Of a stretch of 64,000 nt of DNA, positions 34,839-46,900 are shown piece after piece. The first letter of the stretch is position 1. Each line of letters begins with the position of its first letter. The notes under the pieces were generated by a model, which saw only the letters and a program-made list of their open reading frames with translations, was not told the DNA's origin and made no database searches. The stretch is from Trichaptum fuscoviolaceum (Eukaryota > Basidiomycota > Agaricomycetes > Hymenochaetales > Trichaptaceae), in NCBI GenBank assembly GCA_910574455.1, contig CAJSYZ010000007.1, positions 496,001 through 560,000 of the forward strand, read 5' to 3'. Both the position numbers and the translations under genes were made by a program.

Positions 34839-35888
34839 ATGTCTTCTACGCTCGACCCAAGTGCTTTCACGCTCCCCGACGACCTAGTGCTCGACGTGCA
34901 CGACCTCGCCACGATCCTCATGTGCGAGAAGATCCAGACTGAGCGGCTCTTCAGGAATGCTCAGCTCCTCGAGATACACCATGGTTCTGAACTCGCCAAG
35001 TGTCTGCCTGAGGAATTCCAAACGAAATGGAAAAGTTACGCGGGCACGCAGAAGCTCGGGTACTTTCTGAAGACGCCCACAGACCACCGTAGCGCGCCAG
35101 TCGAGCCAAGCTCTGACACGTTCCTGCACCCGGACTACAAGCCTGAGGTGTACGGGACGCTCAGTGCGCATGAGCGGGAGATGATCTTCTGGCGCATCCG
35201 CCATCACGACAACCTCATACTGCCGCACGCGATGATTCTTGTCCTCGAGTCGCTGCCACGGTCGACGAAGCTTAGGCTGCGAACAGCGAAGGCGCTCGAC
35301 GTCACATGCAGGGTTGAGTCGTTCTTTGCACTCCTCGACCCGGATATTGTGCCGAAGGTGCCTATCTATGCGAACAACCTGGTCGAGACGCCGGCCGGGA
35401 ACATCGCCTACAGCGTGGCCGTGCTGGAAGAGGAGTCCATTGGGCATGCGCACCTGTGCTTCGGAGACACGCCGCGACGCGGAGAACAAGGCGGCCCCAT
35501 CATCGCTCTCGACCTTGCGGCGCCTCTGCTCGGTATGCGCGGCGACGGTGGTGAGATCTTTGTCATGGACAAGAAGGATGCGTACCTCAAGAAGTTCAGA
35601 ACGGCTTGCGCGTCTGCGTCGGGTAAGCTCATCTTGATGAACCGGATCCCGGACGTCAACGACATGCGAGAGCGTAATGAGTTGGCGATGCGTGTCCTTG
35701 GTCGGTTGCAGGCGATATGTCGTAGTGAGGAAGAATACTGTCGCTACTGCGGGAAGGGAAAGACCGCCGAAGAAATGTCTCGATGCTCCGGGTGCAAGAA
35801 GGCAAAGTACTGCGGAGAACAGTGTCAGAGGATGGCATGGAAGTATCACAGGGTTTGGTGCAAGACGGACGCAAAGGAAGATCATTAA
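34839..35888 (+). CDS. MYND zinc-finger protein, divergent pair copy 2
   Basis: Single exon, 349 aa, starting MSSTLDPSAFTLPDDL. It aligns end to end with the minus-strand neighbour: LVLDVHDLATILMCEKIQTE, GTLSAHEREMIFWRIRHHD, LAMRVLGRLQAICRSEEEY. The C-terminal MYND finger is complete (CRYCGKGKTAEE, CSGCKKAKYC, CQRMAWKYHRVWC). Both genes are intronless in a window where nearly all others are split, and they are arranged head to head, which points to an inverted duplication of an already intronless gene. Divergence is clear in the central part, so the duplication is not recent. Function unknown. Confidence 0.87.
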   Translation: MSSTLDPSAFTLPDDLVLDVHDLATILMCEKIQTERLFRNAQLLEIHHGSELAKCLPEEFQTKWKSYAGTQKLGYFLKTPTDHRSAPVEPSSDTFLHPDYKPEVYGTLSAHEREMIFWRIRHHDNLILPHAMILVLESLPRSTKLRLRTAKALDVTCRVESFFALLDPDIVPKVPIYANNLVETPAGNIAYSVAVLEEESIGHAHLCFGDTPRRGEQGGPIIALDLAAPLLGMRGDGGEIFVMDKKDAYLKKFRTACASASGKLILMNRIPDVNDMRERNELAMRVLGRLQAICRSEEEYCRYCGKGKTAEEMSRCSGCKKAKYCGEQCQRMAWKYHRVWCKTDAKEDH

Positions 35889-36097
35889 AGCGCTGGAGAT
35901 GTATGTCATTGCAAAAGCGTATAACATTGTCGTAACAAAGTGTACCATACTATCTAACTCGAGTTCGAGTTTTAAAATTCCGTTGCATTGCTTGAGCCTG
36001 CCAGAGATACTGTAGTTTATGTACTACACCTTACATGATCTACGTCAATTTAGTTGACCATGTTGAACGCCAAGTGCTATATCGTGCCAGTGTTTGC

Positions 36098-37704
36098 TTA
36101 AGGATAAATCTGTCTGCCTTGAACCCACACGGCTGATCGGTTCTGTCTATCTCCAATGCTCCACCATCTCTCTAACAGTTCTTCGGTTACGGGGATACGA
36201 GGGTCGGGCCTGTCCAAGAAGTCAAGTGGTCCGACACCTTGACCATCCGTCGGATTATATAAAGAGACTAGTTGAGAGCATATCTTGTCAGACACATTCA
36301 GCCCAGAAGCAACGGCTACTCACTAAACTGTGCGTCAAAGGGGGCGCCAACTTCGAAAACACCCGCACCTTCTGGAAGAGAAAGAGCGATGGCTCCGCCT
36401 CGCGTCGCGAGGTACAGAGATTCTTTCCAGTTAATACTCAGGGTTTTTTCTTTTACTAGCTTGTTCGCATGCACATGTTCCTTCAGTTCGCCCTCCCTCA
36501 TTCTTGAGACCATTACGGCGCTGCGCATCGAGTTCATGATATCAATGCTGTATCCTCCTGCAACGTCTGTCCCTAAACCAACGGGTACACCAGTATCAAG
36601 TGCTTCACGGAGGGCGAACGGCTTCTCGGAGAAATACGCGTTTGACAAGGGACAGTGTGCGATGCTGGTCCCGCGATCACTGAGCCGATGAAAACAGGTT
36701 GGAGTTAGAAACGTGCAATGAGCTTGCACTGTTCGGGGAGTCAGAAGGTTGTGCTGAGGGTTCAAGTTAGCCACCGCTTTCTTCCAGCTATATAGCCTAT
36801 CGATACATACTTTGTCAAAGACATCGATGTCTGCCGCTCTGCGTTCTTTCTCAACCCAGTTTACCTGGTCCCGCGCTTCAGCAAGATGGCTTTGTATACG
36901 AGAGTTCTTCTCTTTGGCCAGCTGGCCGAGGCCCGTCAAGAGTTCATCAGAGCAAGTCGGCACAAAGCGCGGCGTAATGACAGGTTCTACGAGGTCTGTG
37001 GCAGCTGGCTTTTCGGGGAACTTGTTCAGGAAGGAACGGGCAGCATCCAAAGCAGCCTCTTTGGAAGACTCAACGTATGTTTTGCGGGATGAAATGTCCA
37101 TTGAAAGTTTGCCGACGTAAGCTCGAAGGCCAGCGTCGCGCATGATGTCTGCCAGAAGTAAGCTACCACAAAAAGAATCAGATACAGTTTCGCATAAAAT
37201 CACATAATTGGCCAACGGACTTAGTCTCGACTTTGATAGTGCCAAAGAGCAGGACAGCGCCCGTCCCGTGCTCCTTCAACCTTTTTGCCAGTGCGGTGTA
37301 CGTCCGTCTCGCTAGACCAGGGTCAGAGTCGATCCGCTCCTCTGCTTTATAGGTATATTGGTCCAACCATTCCATGAGTGGAAGGTGCAGTCCAGTGCCT
37401 TGGTATAGAAATTGCGGAGCATGCAAATGGAGATCACAGAAGGAGGGGATCAAAAAGCTGCCTTTCGGGATGTGGATGACTTGAGTGTCTGCGTCATTGA
37501 TCTCTGCCAGTGCATCAAATATACCATACTCGAATGACTGGATAAAGCCAGCCTTGTTGACGGCTGCGGGATGATTTAGTCAACAGAACTCTGAAGAAAG
37601 ATTTAAGCAAGAATTAACTCACTCAGACAATAATCGTGTAGTATGCGCACGTCACCTAGCGAAGGTGTATCTATGAATGTACCGAATATCTTAGTTGCAG
37701 ACAT
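36098..37704 (-). CDS. Guanine deaminase
   Basis: Start at 37704 (MSATKIFGTFIDTPSLGDV). Zinc-site HxH lies in FCDLHLHAPQFLYQGTG, a guanine-deaminase-specific version of the amidohydrolase motif. Later metal and catalytic blocks are QSHLAEARDQVNWVE, VQAHCTFLTP, TSIAHCPLSNAYFSE and VPVGLGTDVAGGYS, with the catalytic Asp. The final exon, joined across an intron at about 36328, reads SLYNPTDGQGVGPLDFLDRP and ends at 36098. The enzyme hydrolyses guanine to xanthine and ammonia in the cytosol, feeding purine salvage or nitrogen use. At least four short introns are present. All key residues appear intact and the length is normal for the family. Confidence 0.92.
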
Positions 37705-38001
37705 TCTGAAGAGCTTCACAGGGCCCTATCCAAATTCTCACTCCGAAGCTGATTTCAATGTCAAAATAGTTTGATGAGATGGTGGTACAGAGATAAGATG
37801 CGTGAAGTGCGGTGCGGCCATGACCGAGACAAGTCACCCTAAATGGGTCAAGGTTCCTGATCGACGCGATAAAGTCTATCTCAGTTCTGGCAGAGACCTT
37901 CACAGAATAAAATACAAATTGAGCGTTGTCGAAGTTAAGCAAACCCGGAGATAATAAGGAACAGAAAGTTTGGTGAAGAGAAAAAGGTCAGGAGCAATCG
38001 T

Positions 38002-40602
38002 TCAGAACACAGGAGCATCCCTCAGGAACAATCGTGCCTCCTCTTTCTTCACCCAGCGCATTACCGCGTTCGCTGCGCCAACAATTGCGCTCTTTGGTAG
38101 CGCAGGAGAGACAGAAAGGTATAGCTCGAAAGGTTGGGTTATCTGAGGTTAGGAGTATAGTTTCAGTTGTATAGCTTGGCTTTGAGATAAACATCAGCAT
38201 ACCCAGCCCATGACACTCTCTCGCTCTGTTCTAATGTACTGTAGTTTCAGAGCCTCCTTCTGCCCGGATTTACAGTGAATTGCATCATGCATGGACTGGT
38301 ACAATGTGATTAATCTACACAAGAAAAGCATGAGCACAGATGTCATCAATGGCGCTTGCTTTGCTAAGATGGCACTTACCGTCTCCTAGCTTCTGGGTCA
38401 GCGTATTCCTCATCCCATACCGGATGCGTCACTTGCACATGCGGACGGCTCTTGTACACGAAATGCCTGAGTCCCGGTATGCCAAGTGACGCAGCGCTGT
38501 ACTCGGTGTTACCTTTCTTCACCGCGTCTTCAATTGCATCCAACGTGCTTGACTCCTCCAGACTTTTTGTGGCACCCTCGCACCATGCACGTATTGTCTC
38601 AAACTCCCCACCCCCGCCACCACTTACACACACAAGGCCGAGGCCAAGTCGGCTTCCGATTCGCGAGGTGTCTAAGGAGGGTTTTGGAGGCGGTGCGAGT
38701 ATTGCGTCTAAGCCTCCTCCGCTGCTATCACCTTCGCTTCGTTCTCTCCGTGAGGTAGTGCTCGATCCAGATCCAGAAGCTGAGCTAGAGTCAGCTGGCG
38801 TGATGGTCTTTGGTGTCGACTGTCCGCTTTCATGGGCCACTGGAGCAGGTTCGTCTGTACTGGAAGGCATTGGCGATGTCGAAGTTGAGGCCAGCCTCGA
38901 ACTACTTGCCGAAGCAGGAGTCGACTCCAAACTCGGCGCGTTCAAAGGAGGCTGAATAGGGATCGATATTGGTGCGGACTTAGGCGTCTCAGGAGACTTC
39001 ACTTCTTCCTCCTGATTAGAAACATCTCCTTGTCGCAGAAAGCTTACATAAACATGCAAGAAGCCATTTGGGTTAAATTTCGGTAGACACACGGGTAGCC
39101 AACTGGCAGGCGCATCAAAGACGGCGGGAGCATGCACAGTGTTAAGGAGTATGTGCAGGTCAGATGGATGAACGGAGTGTTTTTTAGGACGGACAAGTGT
39201 TATGACCCGACCGCGTGCAATGAGGAGAACATATAAGATATCCTGTCCCAGATCAAATTAAGTACACTGGATATAATCGTGAGGAAGATGAGGGCCAAAC
39301 CTTCATTTTCGATGGGATCAATATATCCCCTGCTTTCCGTCTGACACTTGCTTCAAGGGGCAGGCAAATCAAGGAAGACGTGCTCATAGCGAGGTCTGTT
39401 TGCATTCGCGTTAGGAGCATGTGAAGGAATGTTTCTGCGCCTGATCGACGCGAGTCAGTTATACGTCAGACCCGCAAAAGATAGGTTAATACCACTAAGA
39501 AGCCTTCGTAAATCGAAGTTCGTACGCCTCTCGAAGATGCGTTTCAGCTGTGAGGCAGTCACAACGCTTAAGATCTGTAGGTGCAGGTATTCTAGGTGCG
39601 ATCGTATCTTCCTAGGCAGATGATTATCAATGCTGTTGATTATACGACGAGCTTGAGATTTATCTCACCACACTCTCCGGCTCACCCCATGCCGATACGC
39701 AGACAAAGTATAGTGGAGGACGAAGTACAAACGCAATTCGTGTGCGACCTGCTACTATGCATCGCAATCGGTCCCCGTCGTCCGCGAATACAGAGATTAG
39801 AGCTTGCATAAGCCCGGAAGTCGACGAGAGAGCGTCTTGAGAGGAGGCTAGAGGTGAAGACGCGAAGACGGGTTTGCCGGCATCAGTAATGACAAAATAT
39901 TGGCGAGGAGCTACGTTCTCCGGAAGGTGGGTCGATTGTTCTCCCGGGGAAGCTTCTACATCAGTTATCGTCTCCTTGCCCTTGCCTTTGGAAGAGGGTA
40001 ATGGAAAGAAAGTATCTGAACCAGTATCAGTAGTCAACTACTAAGACGAAACAACACCATGTGCACCCACCAGGCCTTGATTCAGTGCTAGAGTCCCTCC
40101 TCTGAGATAAGGTCCGCTTCAGCTGTTCCCTAAGGTTCTTCCGCGCCTCTTCGTCTCCTACAGCTGGTTCAATATGCCCAACTGCAATGCCATCCTCTCC
40201 ATCGCCTACTTCTGGTTGAGCTTCTACTTCCACCTCTGAGTCTTTCACAAGTATACCCTCTCCAGGTTCTATGTTCACGTTGAGTATGGAGCTCGAGGAG
40301 CTGACGATTTCTCCTGGATAGCCAGCAGCTTGGGTAGATAGATGAGGCGGCAACGCAGACGCAGTGACCTTCTGCGCTCCCGTTGTCGGGGGTGGGTTCG
40401 CCGTTGTGTAAGAACCTTTCGCTTTGTTTCTAAGTGAAGAGAAGGATGCCACTGACTTGAGAGTCGGCGGAAGAGGTGAACGCGAGCGCGTTGGCGAAGG
40501 TGCCCGGGATGAGGAACGGGATCCTGGGATAGATACTGAAGTCGCGCGAACTGCTGGGTTCAGACGTGAAGGCGTTGAAGGTTTACTCATGTCATTCGAC
40601 AT
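38002..40602 (-). CDS. MON1: Mon1, subunit of the Mon1-Ccz1 Rab7 exchange factor
   Basis: Begins at 40602 (MSNDMSKPSTPSRLNP; a second in-frame Met at 40590 is also possible) with a long Ser/Pro-rich N-terminus. The first longin domain is unmistakable: PRQYFVITDAGKPVFASS, SGLMQALISVFADDGDRLRC, AGRTRIAFVLRPPLYFVCVS. Later exons give FLHVYVSFLRQGD, GLVCVSGGGGGEFETIRAWC and HFVYKSRPHVQVTHP; the last reads RWVKKEEARLFLRDAPVF to the stop at 38002. A low-complexity insertion rich in Ser, Thr and Pro separates the second and third longin parts. Mon1-Ccz1 activates Ypt7/Rab7 on late endosomes and vacuoles and is needed for vacuole fusion and autophagy. Exon 2-4 borders in 39170-39660 were only partly resolved. 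Confidence 0.9.
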
Positions 40603-40828
40603 AATTTATGATTTCGTTCTGATTTCGGGCAATATACACCATACCCTCATCGACGTTGTTGACAGCGAGGAGTGACGATGGCCGGCACGTTTGCGACATG
40701 ATGCTAATCACCAGGTTAGGAAATTTGCGCTGACACTGCCAGTGGCAGTATAACTTGTACTTCTTCACTTCTGACCCCCTCGTTGTCGACAATATTCTCA
40801 TCAAATTACTCTTCAGGAGACTCATACA

Positions 40829-41529
40829 ATGACAAACTATCTGCTCAGCCATGCAGGTAGTCTCAGGCTATCGTCAATACCGCATCTGGCCCGCTCATTT
40901 GTGAATCGAGCCACGCAAAAGCCAGTACCACCTCCAGGATGTGAGCACCCTAAACTCTTTTGTTCGATTTATGTGCTTATTAAATGTCATGCCCTTCGAA
41001 AATCTCCAGATCGTGCCTCTTCAACAGAAGAGTTTCTAACGACGATTGGACGTGGTGCACAGGAAAAACTGAAGGTTGAGTCTTGGGAGAAGCTATGGAC
41101 AATGGATGGGCATGCGATGAAGGCCATGGGTATCTCTATAAGAGATCGCAGGTGCGGAGATGTATAAGGATTCTTATACTGGACTAAATCTGATCAAACC
41201 CGTAGATATTACCTATGGTGTATGGAGAAGTACCGCGCATCGAATGGTGCGTGGAATCCTGACCAGACAGTGCACGACATGAAGCCGAAAAAGAAAATTA
41301 GAGGGTAAATTATCTCCACCAGTGCACCTACTCTGTTTCTAACGTCGCTTACTTGCTACTTTAAATGACTTTAGACACGGTCCTGCAGTCCAGAATGGGA
41401 AGCGCATTCGGTAAGGGAGTAATGCAACTTTGTCACAACACAATATGTATCTATCTTTACCTATCTGCTGAAGTCGTCGCCTCTTATTATATCAGACTTG
41501 GTGAAAAGGGTCTACGGAAAAAGCCATGA
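40829..41529 (+). CDS. Mitochondrial small ribosomal subunit protein mS41 (IGR-motif, Fyv4-like)
   Basis: Five exons joined in phase: MTNYLLSHAGSLRLSSIP to PPPG, then YRASSTEEFLTTIGRGAQ through MDGHAMKAMGISIRDRR, then YYLWCMEKYRASNGAWN, then HGPAVQNGKRIR, and finally LGEKGLRKKP with TGA at 41527-41529. The core TTIGRG...W..L...DG..MK..GI..RDRRY is the IGR motif domain of mS41. The N-terminus is rich in S, R, L and H without acids, consistent with a mitochondrial targeting peptide. mS41 sits in the fungal mitoribosomal small subunit. Divergent start with Mon1 (40602): only 226 bp separate the two, so they may share a promoter. That spacer contains the palindromic CACTGCCAGTG site. Confidence 0.86.
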
Positions 41530-41583
41530 CCTCTGAACCTGGCCCATATCAAAGACAGCTTGCTCTGATTGGCGGGGACTCGT

Positions 41584-43069
41584 TTAAGTCGCTCCTAGGA
41601 TATGGCTATACATCTTGGAAGAGCTATTGCGATGAGCCTTGACTAATCTTGACCGTGGCAGCCTCAGAAGATTGCGCTTTATAGTCTCCGTGTCTCTCTG
41701 ATGAGTCATGACCGGGGATTTCAGATATGGATTGACGCAGGACAAAATCAAAGTACACACCACAACACATGGTATGCCTCTTTCACGACAGTAAGAGCAA
41801 CCAGTAGTCTCATGTAGAAGATTTCTGGGCCCGCACTACAAACATATTTTGAGTTCGTTACTACTTTGAAGGGGTAGAGTACATACCTTTCCTGCTCGCG
41901 CTTTACAAGCATCACAAACACTTGTTAGTTTGAAAGGTCCCCGAGTCCCTCCGAATGACTCTGGTTGGAAACAAAACATGAAAGCTCGGAATAAAGCCAA
42001 ACTGTCACGACTGTGTTCTTGATGAGAATGTCCCCGACTCAAAGGAACGTCATCCACATTCTGATAGAACCCGGCACAGTGATGACTATATAAACAAAGC
42101 ATAAGTAAAATGAGAATGTCAAGAGCGGATGACTTGTGCTACTTTCCATTCCATCCGAATACTAGATTGCGCTTTAGGACATGCGTGGTTACAGCGAGGA
42201 CATTGTTCTGTTTGACTGCCGAAGGTGGAGGCCAACGACCTCGATTTCTGCACAACGATTGACATCTCGAATGTCATTCCGATTTGAATTTTGGCCGCCC
42301 AGTTCGATTTTGTAATAATTTCTTTTCCTTTACTATCCGAAAAGATATATTCTCCATCCTCTATATATGCTTGACCAGCACGGCCATGAAACCGTCCAGT
42401 CAGAAAACAATGAAATATCTGAACAACCGTAAGTAATAAACCCTTTGATAGGTCAGAACATGAAACATACATCAAAGTCCATGCATATGTTTAGCGGAAG
42501 GCGGAAGGATGATCCAAGGACGTCTATGAATTCCACAGTATCCTGTGAATCATAGAATAGCTGAGGTGGCATGCTGTACTTGCCGAGAATTTTTGAGATT
42601 TCCATCAAAACTAGACAGAATGGCGACGTCACCTGTTCGAAGCTGCATGAAACAGCGCAAATACGATTGCGTGAGTTTGAAAAAGTTTCTGAATGGAGGA
42701 TACCTCCTTAGACATGTAACCCCGCCATCGCACGCTAAACTCTACGCTTTTTAGCGGTGTTATTTTCGCTGAGTTCCATTCTGAGAAGGATTGTATTCGA
42801 TCTTCACAGCACTTCAGCGCCTCATCAAGGCTAGCAAGATCCGATTGGATTCGGTCGCGAAATCTCAACGAAAGCCTCTCAACGGGATAGAGCGTCCAAA
42901 ATTCCGTCACTACCAAAGAGATATCCTCCAGACTTTTCTGTACCTTTTGGTATTCGCTCTTTGATCCTCTACAATCGCCAATAGACTTGTATCCGAGGTA
43001 CAATAAGCCCGCGAGAGTCGCAAGGTCGCCGAAAGAGCCAAAGGTGGGCTGGAAAGAGATCGGTATCAT
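41584..43069 (-). CDS. Agaricomycete ubiquitin-like-domain protein with C-terminal Zn2Cys6-like cluster, copy 2
   Basis: Starts at 43069 with MIPISFQPTFGSFGDLATLA, clearly paralogous to the N-terminus at 19703. Exon junctions then give SMPPQLFYDSQDTVEFIDVL, LPLNICMDFD and IFHCFLTGRFHGRAGQAYIE, with FEMSIVVQKSRS, the same ubiquitin-like fold, followed by CPRCNHACPK. A further exon (HSRDSLALFRAFMFCF) leads, across one intron, to a cysteine array. The order is CDACKARAGK, then C, an 11-residue linker, CSYC and RERGIPC, i.e. C-x2-C-x6-C-x11-C-x2-C-x6-C, the Zn(II)2Cys6 signature. A candidate last exon ends at 41584. It is possible that the cysteine array belongs to a separate small gene; the 83-nt intron joining them is plausible but unproven. 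Function unknown. Confidence 0.6.
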
Positions 43070-43938
43070 TGGAGAACGGAGGGGAGAGCTAGGGGTTCCA
43101 GTCCATAAGATGTTTTATATTTTTTTCAGTTCAATACCTGCGCGCTGATATGAATGTTGAGTTGCTGTGCATGAATGGCGTTTCCGAGTTGTGAGCTGTG
43201 CAAGCGTTTAAGCAAGCCTGATGCGCGTGGCCGAGATTGCGACAGGATGGTTACGCGGTCCAATGTCGATGCCGATGTGGTAGTCAAGGTGTATCGAAAG
43301 GGGAGGAAGGGGAATGGGCCGATAATATGAATGATTGAGAGAAGTCAGTTAATCTGCAGAGAAGAGATGAGCTCAGGACAAGCGCTTTGCCTCCCTCGAG
43401 CAATTACTAGTATTTTGGCGCTGACGTGCAATACAAGAAGGTTGAGAATGCCGTGCTCCTTACCGTGACTATAGTCTGGGCTTCCTGATGGATATTTTGG
43501 CCTCAGCAGGATTATAGATCTCATAATTATTACTAGTAGGGTGTTTAGTTAGTTTTGCAAAAGTTAAAAGAGATGAGCGTGGCGGGGTGAGCGGAACTTC
43601 AAAAATTAGCAATTTTAAACTTGAAGGCCGTGACTGTCACAAATTGATGTTATTTACAGTGACAGCGCCGTCACGGTAGTACGCCGCGTCGCGTCGCGAC
43701 TCATTTAGTGTGGTTAGACCAAACAAGGCACGCAACGCGTAAATAAGTGAGTACTGGTGTGTGGTCACTCTGTGGTGGAACGCTTATTTTTCGCCTTTCT
43801 ACGCCTCCTTCCTTCCCTCCACTGTCCTCCATCCTCGATTCTCCAACTTTTCCCCCATTAACTATTATCACCGCGAGACCATTCAACTTTTTCCCGAACA
43901 TTTTGTATTTGTCTGCAATACTTTTCTTCTCTACAGGC
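43070..43938. other. Promoter region between ubiquitin-like gene and second Rif1-like gene
   Basis: About 870 bp. It holds TGTCACAAA near 43634 (the inverse of the TTTGTGACA sites at 16.7 kb) and GTGACAG/CGTCACGG elements nearby. A TTCTCTACAG immediately before the ATG could be the acceptor of a 5' UTR intron. No gene seen. Confidence 0.5.
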
Positions 43939-46900
43939 ATGGCGACACCCATTTTACCCACTCCTCCTCGAAGACAGGCCAACAAGGAAAACATCGCCAT
44001 ATCATCTTCATCTCCGATCAAGGGTATCCAGTGGTCGGAGAAAGTGACGAAGTTCTTCTACTCTCCGTCTCCAGGGCGTAGCACTAATGTGCCCAGCTCA
44101 TCTCCTACGCGTGGCCCACGAAAGTCAATCCTGAAGGCTACGGAACCTTTACTGCCTTTGAAGCTGGAGAAGGAGCGAGAAGTGACTCCCCAGCCCGAAG
44201 ACGCGCTTTCCGACACCAACTTTTTGGTTTGGCCTATCTCAACGATTTTGGATGAGGCCTCCACCCTGAAACAACTCACTGAGGCATATTCGGTCTTAGC
44301 TGCTCGAATTCGCTCAAGCCTCCCTCCTCAGCTGTGGGTCCCGGCGTTGGCAAGAGATCGGGAAGAGGAAGAAGTGAAGCGCTTCGCTCTATTTGAGCAC
44401 ATGCGAACGACCGCTGGGCCACTGACTCGCGCTATGGTTAGGGATCTCCGACGAGTATTCGTCAATCCCTATGAGCACCGACCCTCGTCCTCGACATCTC
44501 CCAGAGAATCTATGGAGAACAGCTTACCGTCTCCGCGCGAGACGCCCAGTCCGAAGAAAGGTGGCATGTCGGAGGAGCAAGTGAAGTTTGCGAGGGATTT
44601 GAGCACCGTGACAAATAGCGTATTAAAGTTCCTTGCTCTCGCGTTCCAAGTGCGCGAGATATATGATTGCTTCACCGGTTAGCTCATGCTCCTCTTATAT
44701 CATTTTTCTAATAAGGCTAACTTAGCATATCTACAGAAACTCAGCTCGGGGAGATTTTGGATGCCGCACTGGACATCCCTTTAGCACCATCTCTCAGGTC
44801 ACCTTCAGCTCGCAAGATGTATAGCTTTACGATGTCGCTTTTGGCTAGTCAGCGGCTGCCCTCGGAAGTTGTATCTGGTCCTGACTTGGTAACTCGTAAT
44901 AAAATCATGAGGGCTCTACGAAGAGCGATCGTCGGCGAACTTGGTCGAGAGGGGAAAAAGGGTAGTGCAGCGGAAGCTCTGAAGGTATTCGTCAACTTCA
45001 CTATATGCTAGTCATTTTTTATTCACAAACAAATTCTAGGCCGTGCATGAGCTTTGTACTCATCATCCAGAGTCATTCGTCCCTGCATTTCTATCTTCCG
45101 AATTCCTTCCTGCTCTACTTGAAACTCTCATCGCCCCTGCACTTGCGCTTCGGCTTCACGCTGCTCATGCTGTAGGGGGCCTTGCGTTGGCTATCACGCA
45201 ATTCGAAACCTGTGTCGAATTACGCCGTGCTCTCAACTTAATTTCTCCGACTGTGATGGAATTTTTCCTGCGAAAACAACCAGCAGCCGACCTTGGATCC
45301 CAAACTACCATTCTTCGAGCTATTCGTTCAGTCTTATCGAATCAATTCAGCGATTCGTCTATGTCGCACCACGCTCAAGGGCCGTTCTGGGGCTTGTCGG
45401 TCCTCTTATCACTCATCATTCTTCTCGGACCGGCCACAATGACCCAGCTTACAGTACTAAAAGAACTTAAAGAAACGCTTGATTTGGGGCTGAAGAATAA
45501 GAAGCGTTGTGTGCGCATGATCGCTACTTCGTGTTGGGGAGGACTGGCCTGGACTTGGCGGACCTGGAGACATTACCTTCCGTCAGAGGAGTCTATGGTG
45601 GATCCCGAAAGTGAAGGCGATGCGCAACGCTCGCTGCAGAGCGCGCAAGCAAAGGCCCGAATTTTGCGAGCACGAGAGACATTTGAAAAGGTTCTTTGCT
45701 TATTTTCCTCAAGCACTTTTGGTATCAGTATCGTTGGTATTCTTCTGGGACATCCTACCGGAGAGTCTATTTCTCGATCCGAACAACAAGACATCATTCG
45801 CGCACTTGGGTACCTGGAGAAGTCCGGCCGTGACGGTGGTGACTCGACGCCTCGAGTCCTTGATGCACTTGACCGTCTCGTGAATGCACGAGGTGTCGAG
45901 GTTGTCGGAGCTGAGGCCGATGAAGATTGGGAGGGCAACTTTGCAGCAAAACTGACTCCACGTTCCATGCTCAGTGTATATCCAGGAATTCTATCCACGG
46001 ATCTCACTCCGTTCTTCCAGACGGCGGGGCAACCCAGTTCACCGGGAGGTGCCGCTAGTCTCAGTGCCATGATCGAGGCTATCGTGAAGCAACAACCCAA
46101 TGTTGAAGACTTACGCGCATTTTCTGAAGCGGAGAGGAAGAACGGATTAATTTGGAAGCGAACGCGAGACGTATGGTTGGGCTGCATCGAGTGGCTTCAG
46201 CTGGGAGTTGATGAAGCCGTTCCAGTAAGCTTGATTCTCTGGTTACATTGAATATCTATTCATCACTCGCTTTTACTTTGTTACAGGAGATCGTCACCGA
46301 AGTGTGGGCAGGTCTCATCAAAATGGGTCTCGCCGCTCGAGAAGGTTTGTTTTTTCTCCTTCAAGGATCGATTACATTGGCTAACAGTGAGACAGGCGAA
46401 CTCGAGTCCTCCGTTAACAGTTTTGCCGAGCAATGCGCGGTGATCCTGATTGGGATTCTCGACAACGCGGTTGTGGACCTACGTGAGGTCCCGAAAACTG
46501 ACACCGGAAGCAAGCAAAAGGGTAAAACGTTGGCAGGAGAGCAAGTAATCGACGATGGCACATCCTCAGCACATAACATGCGTCTGAAACTTATTTTCAT
46601 TCGCTCGCTATGGAGCGTCACAGTCTCAGCACTTGGTACAGAATCTTCTGTCCGATCCGCGGGACTCGAGATGATCAAGTATCTCGTTTATAATTATAGC
46701 ACTCTGGTGCCTACGTGCTCAGATGCTTCAGACGAAGACGAAGAAACGCATAAAGCTGAGGCAATGAACCAGTGGGCCACTCTCGTCGCGCAGGTTGCCG
46801 TCGCCTTCCCACCGGAGACGGGTCTCCTCCAGGATAATGCGAAGAAGGGGACAACCGCTGCGATCTGGGAGATGCTTAATGGGGACGAGATCGGTTATGA

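Noticed and set aside
33302..35888. SET-MYND methyltransferases
   Set aside because: The MYND finger is present in both, but no SET motifs are visible in either protein.
34884..35948. 354-codon minus-strand frame
   Set aside because: Antisense of the intact MYND gene at 34839-35888; composition is that of a codon shadow.
45573..46187. 204-codon minus-strand frame
   Set aside because: Shadow of the large helical-repeat exon of the second Rif1-like gene.
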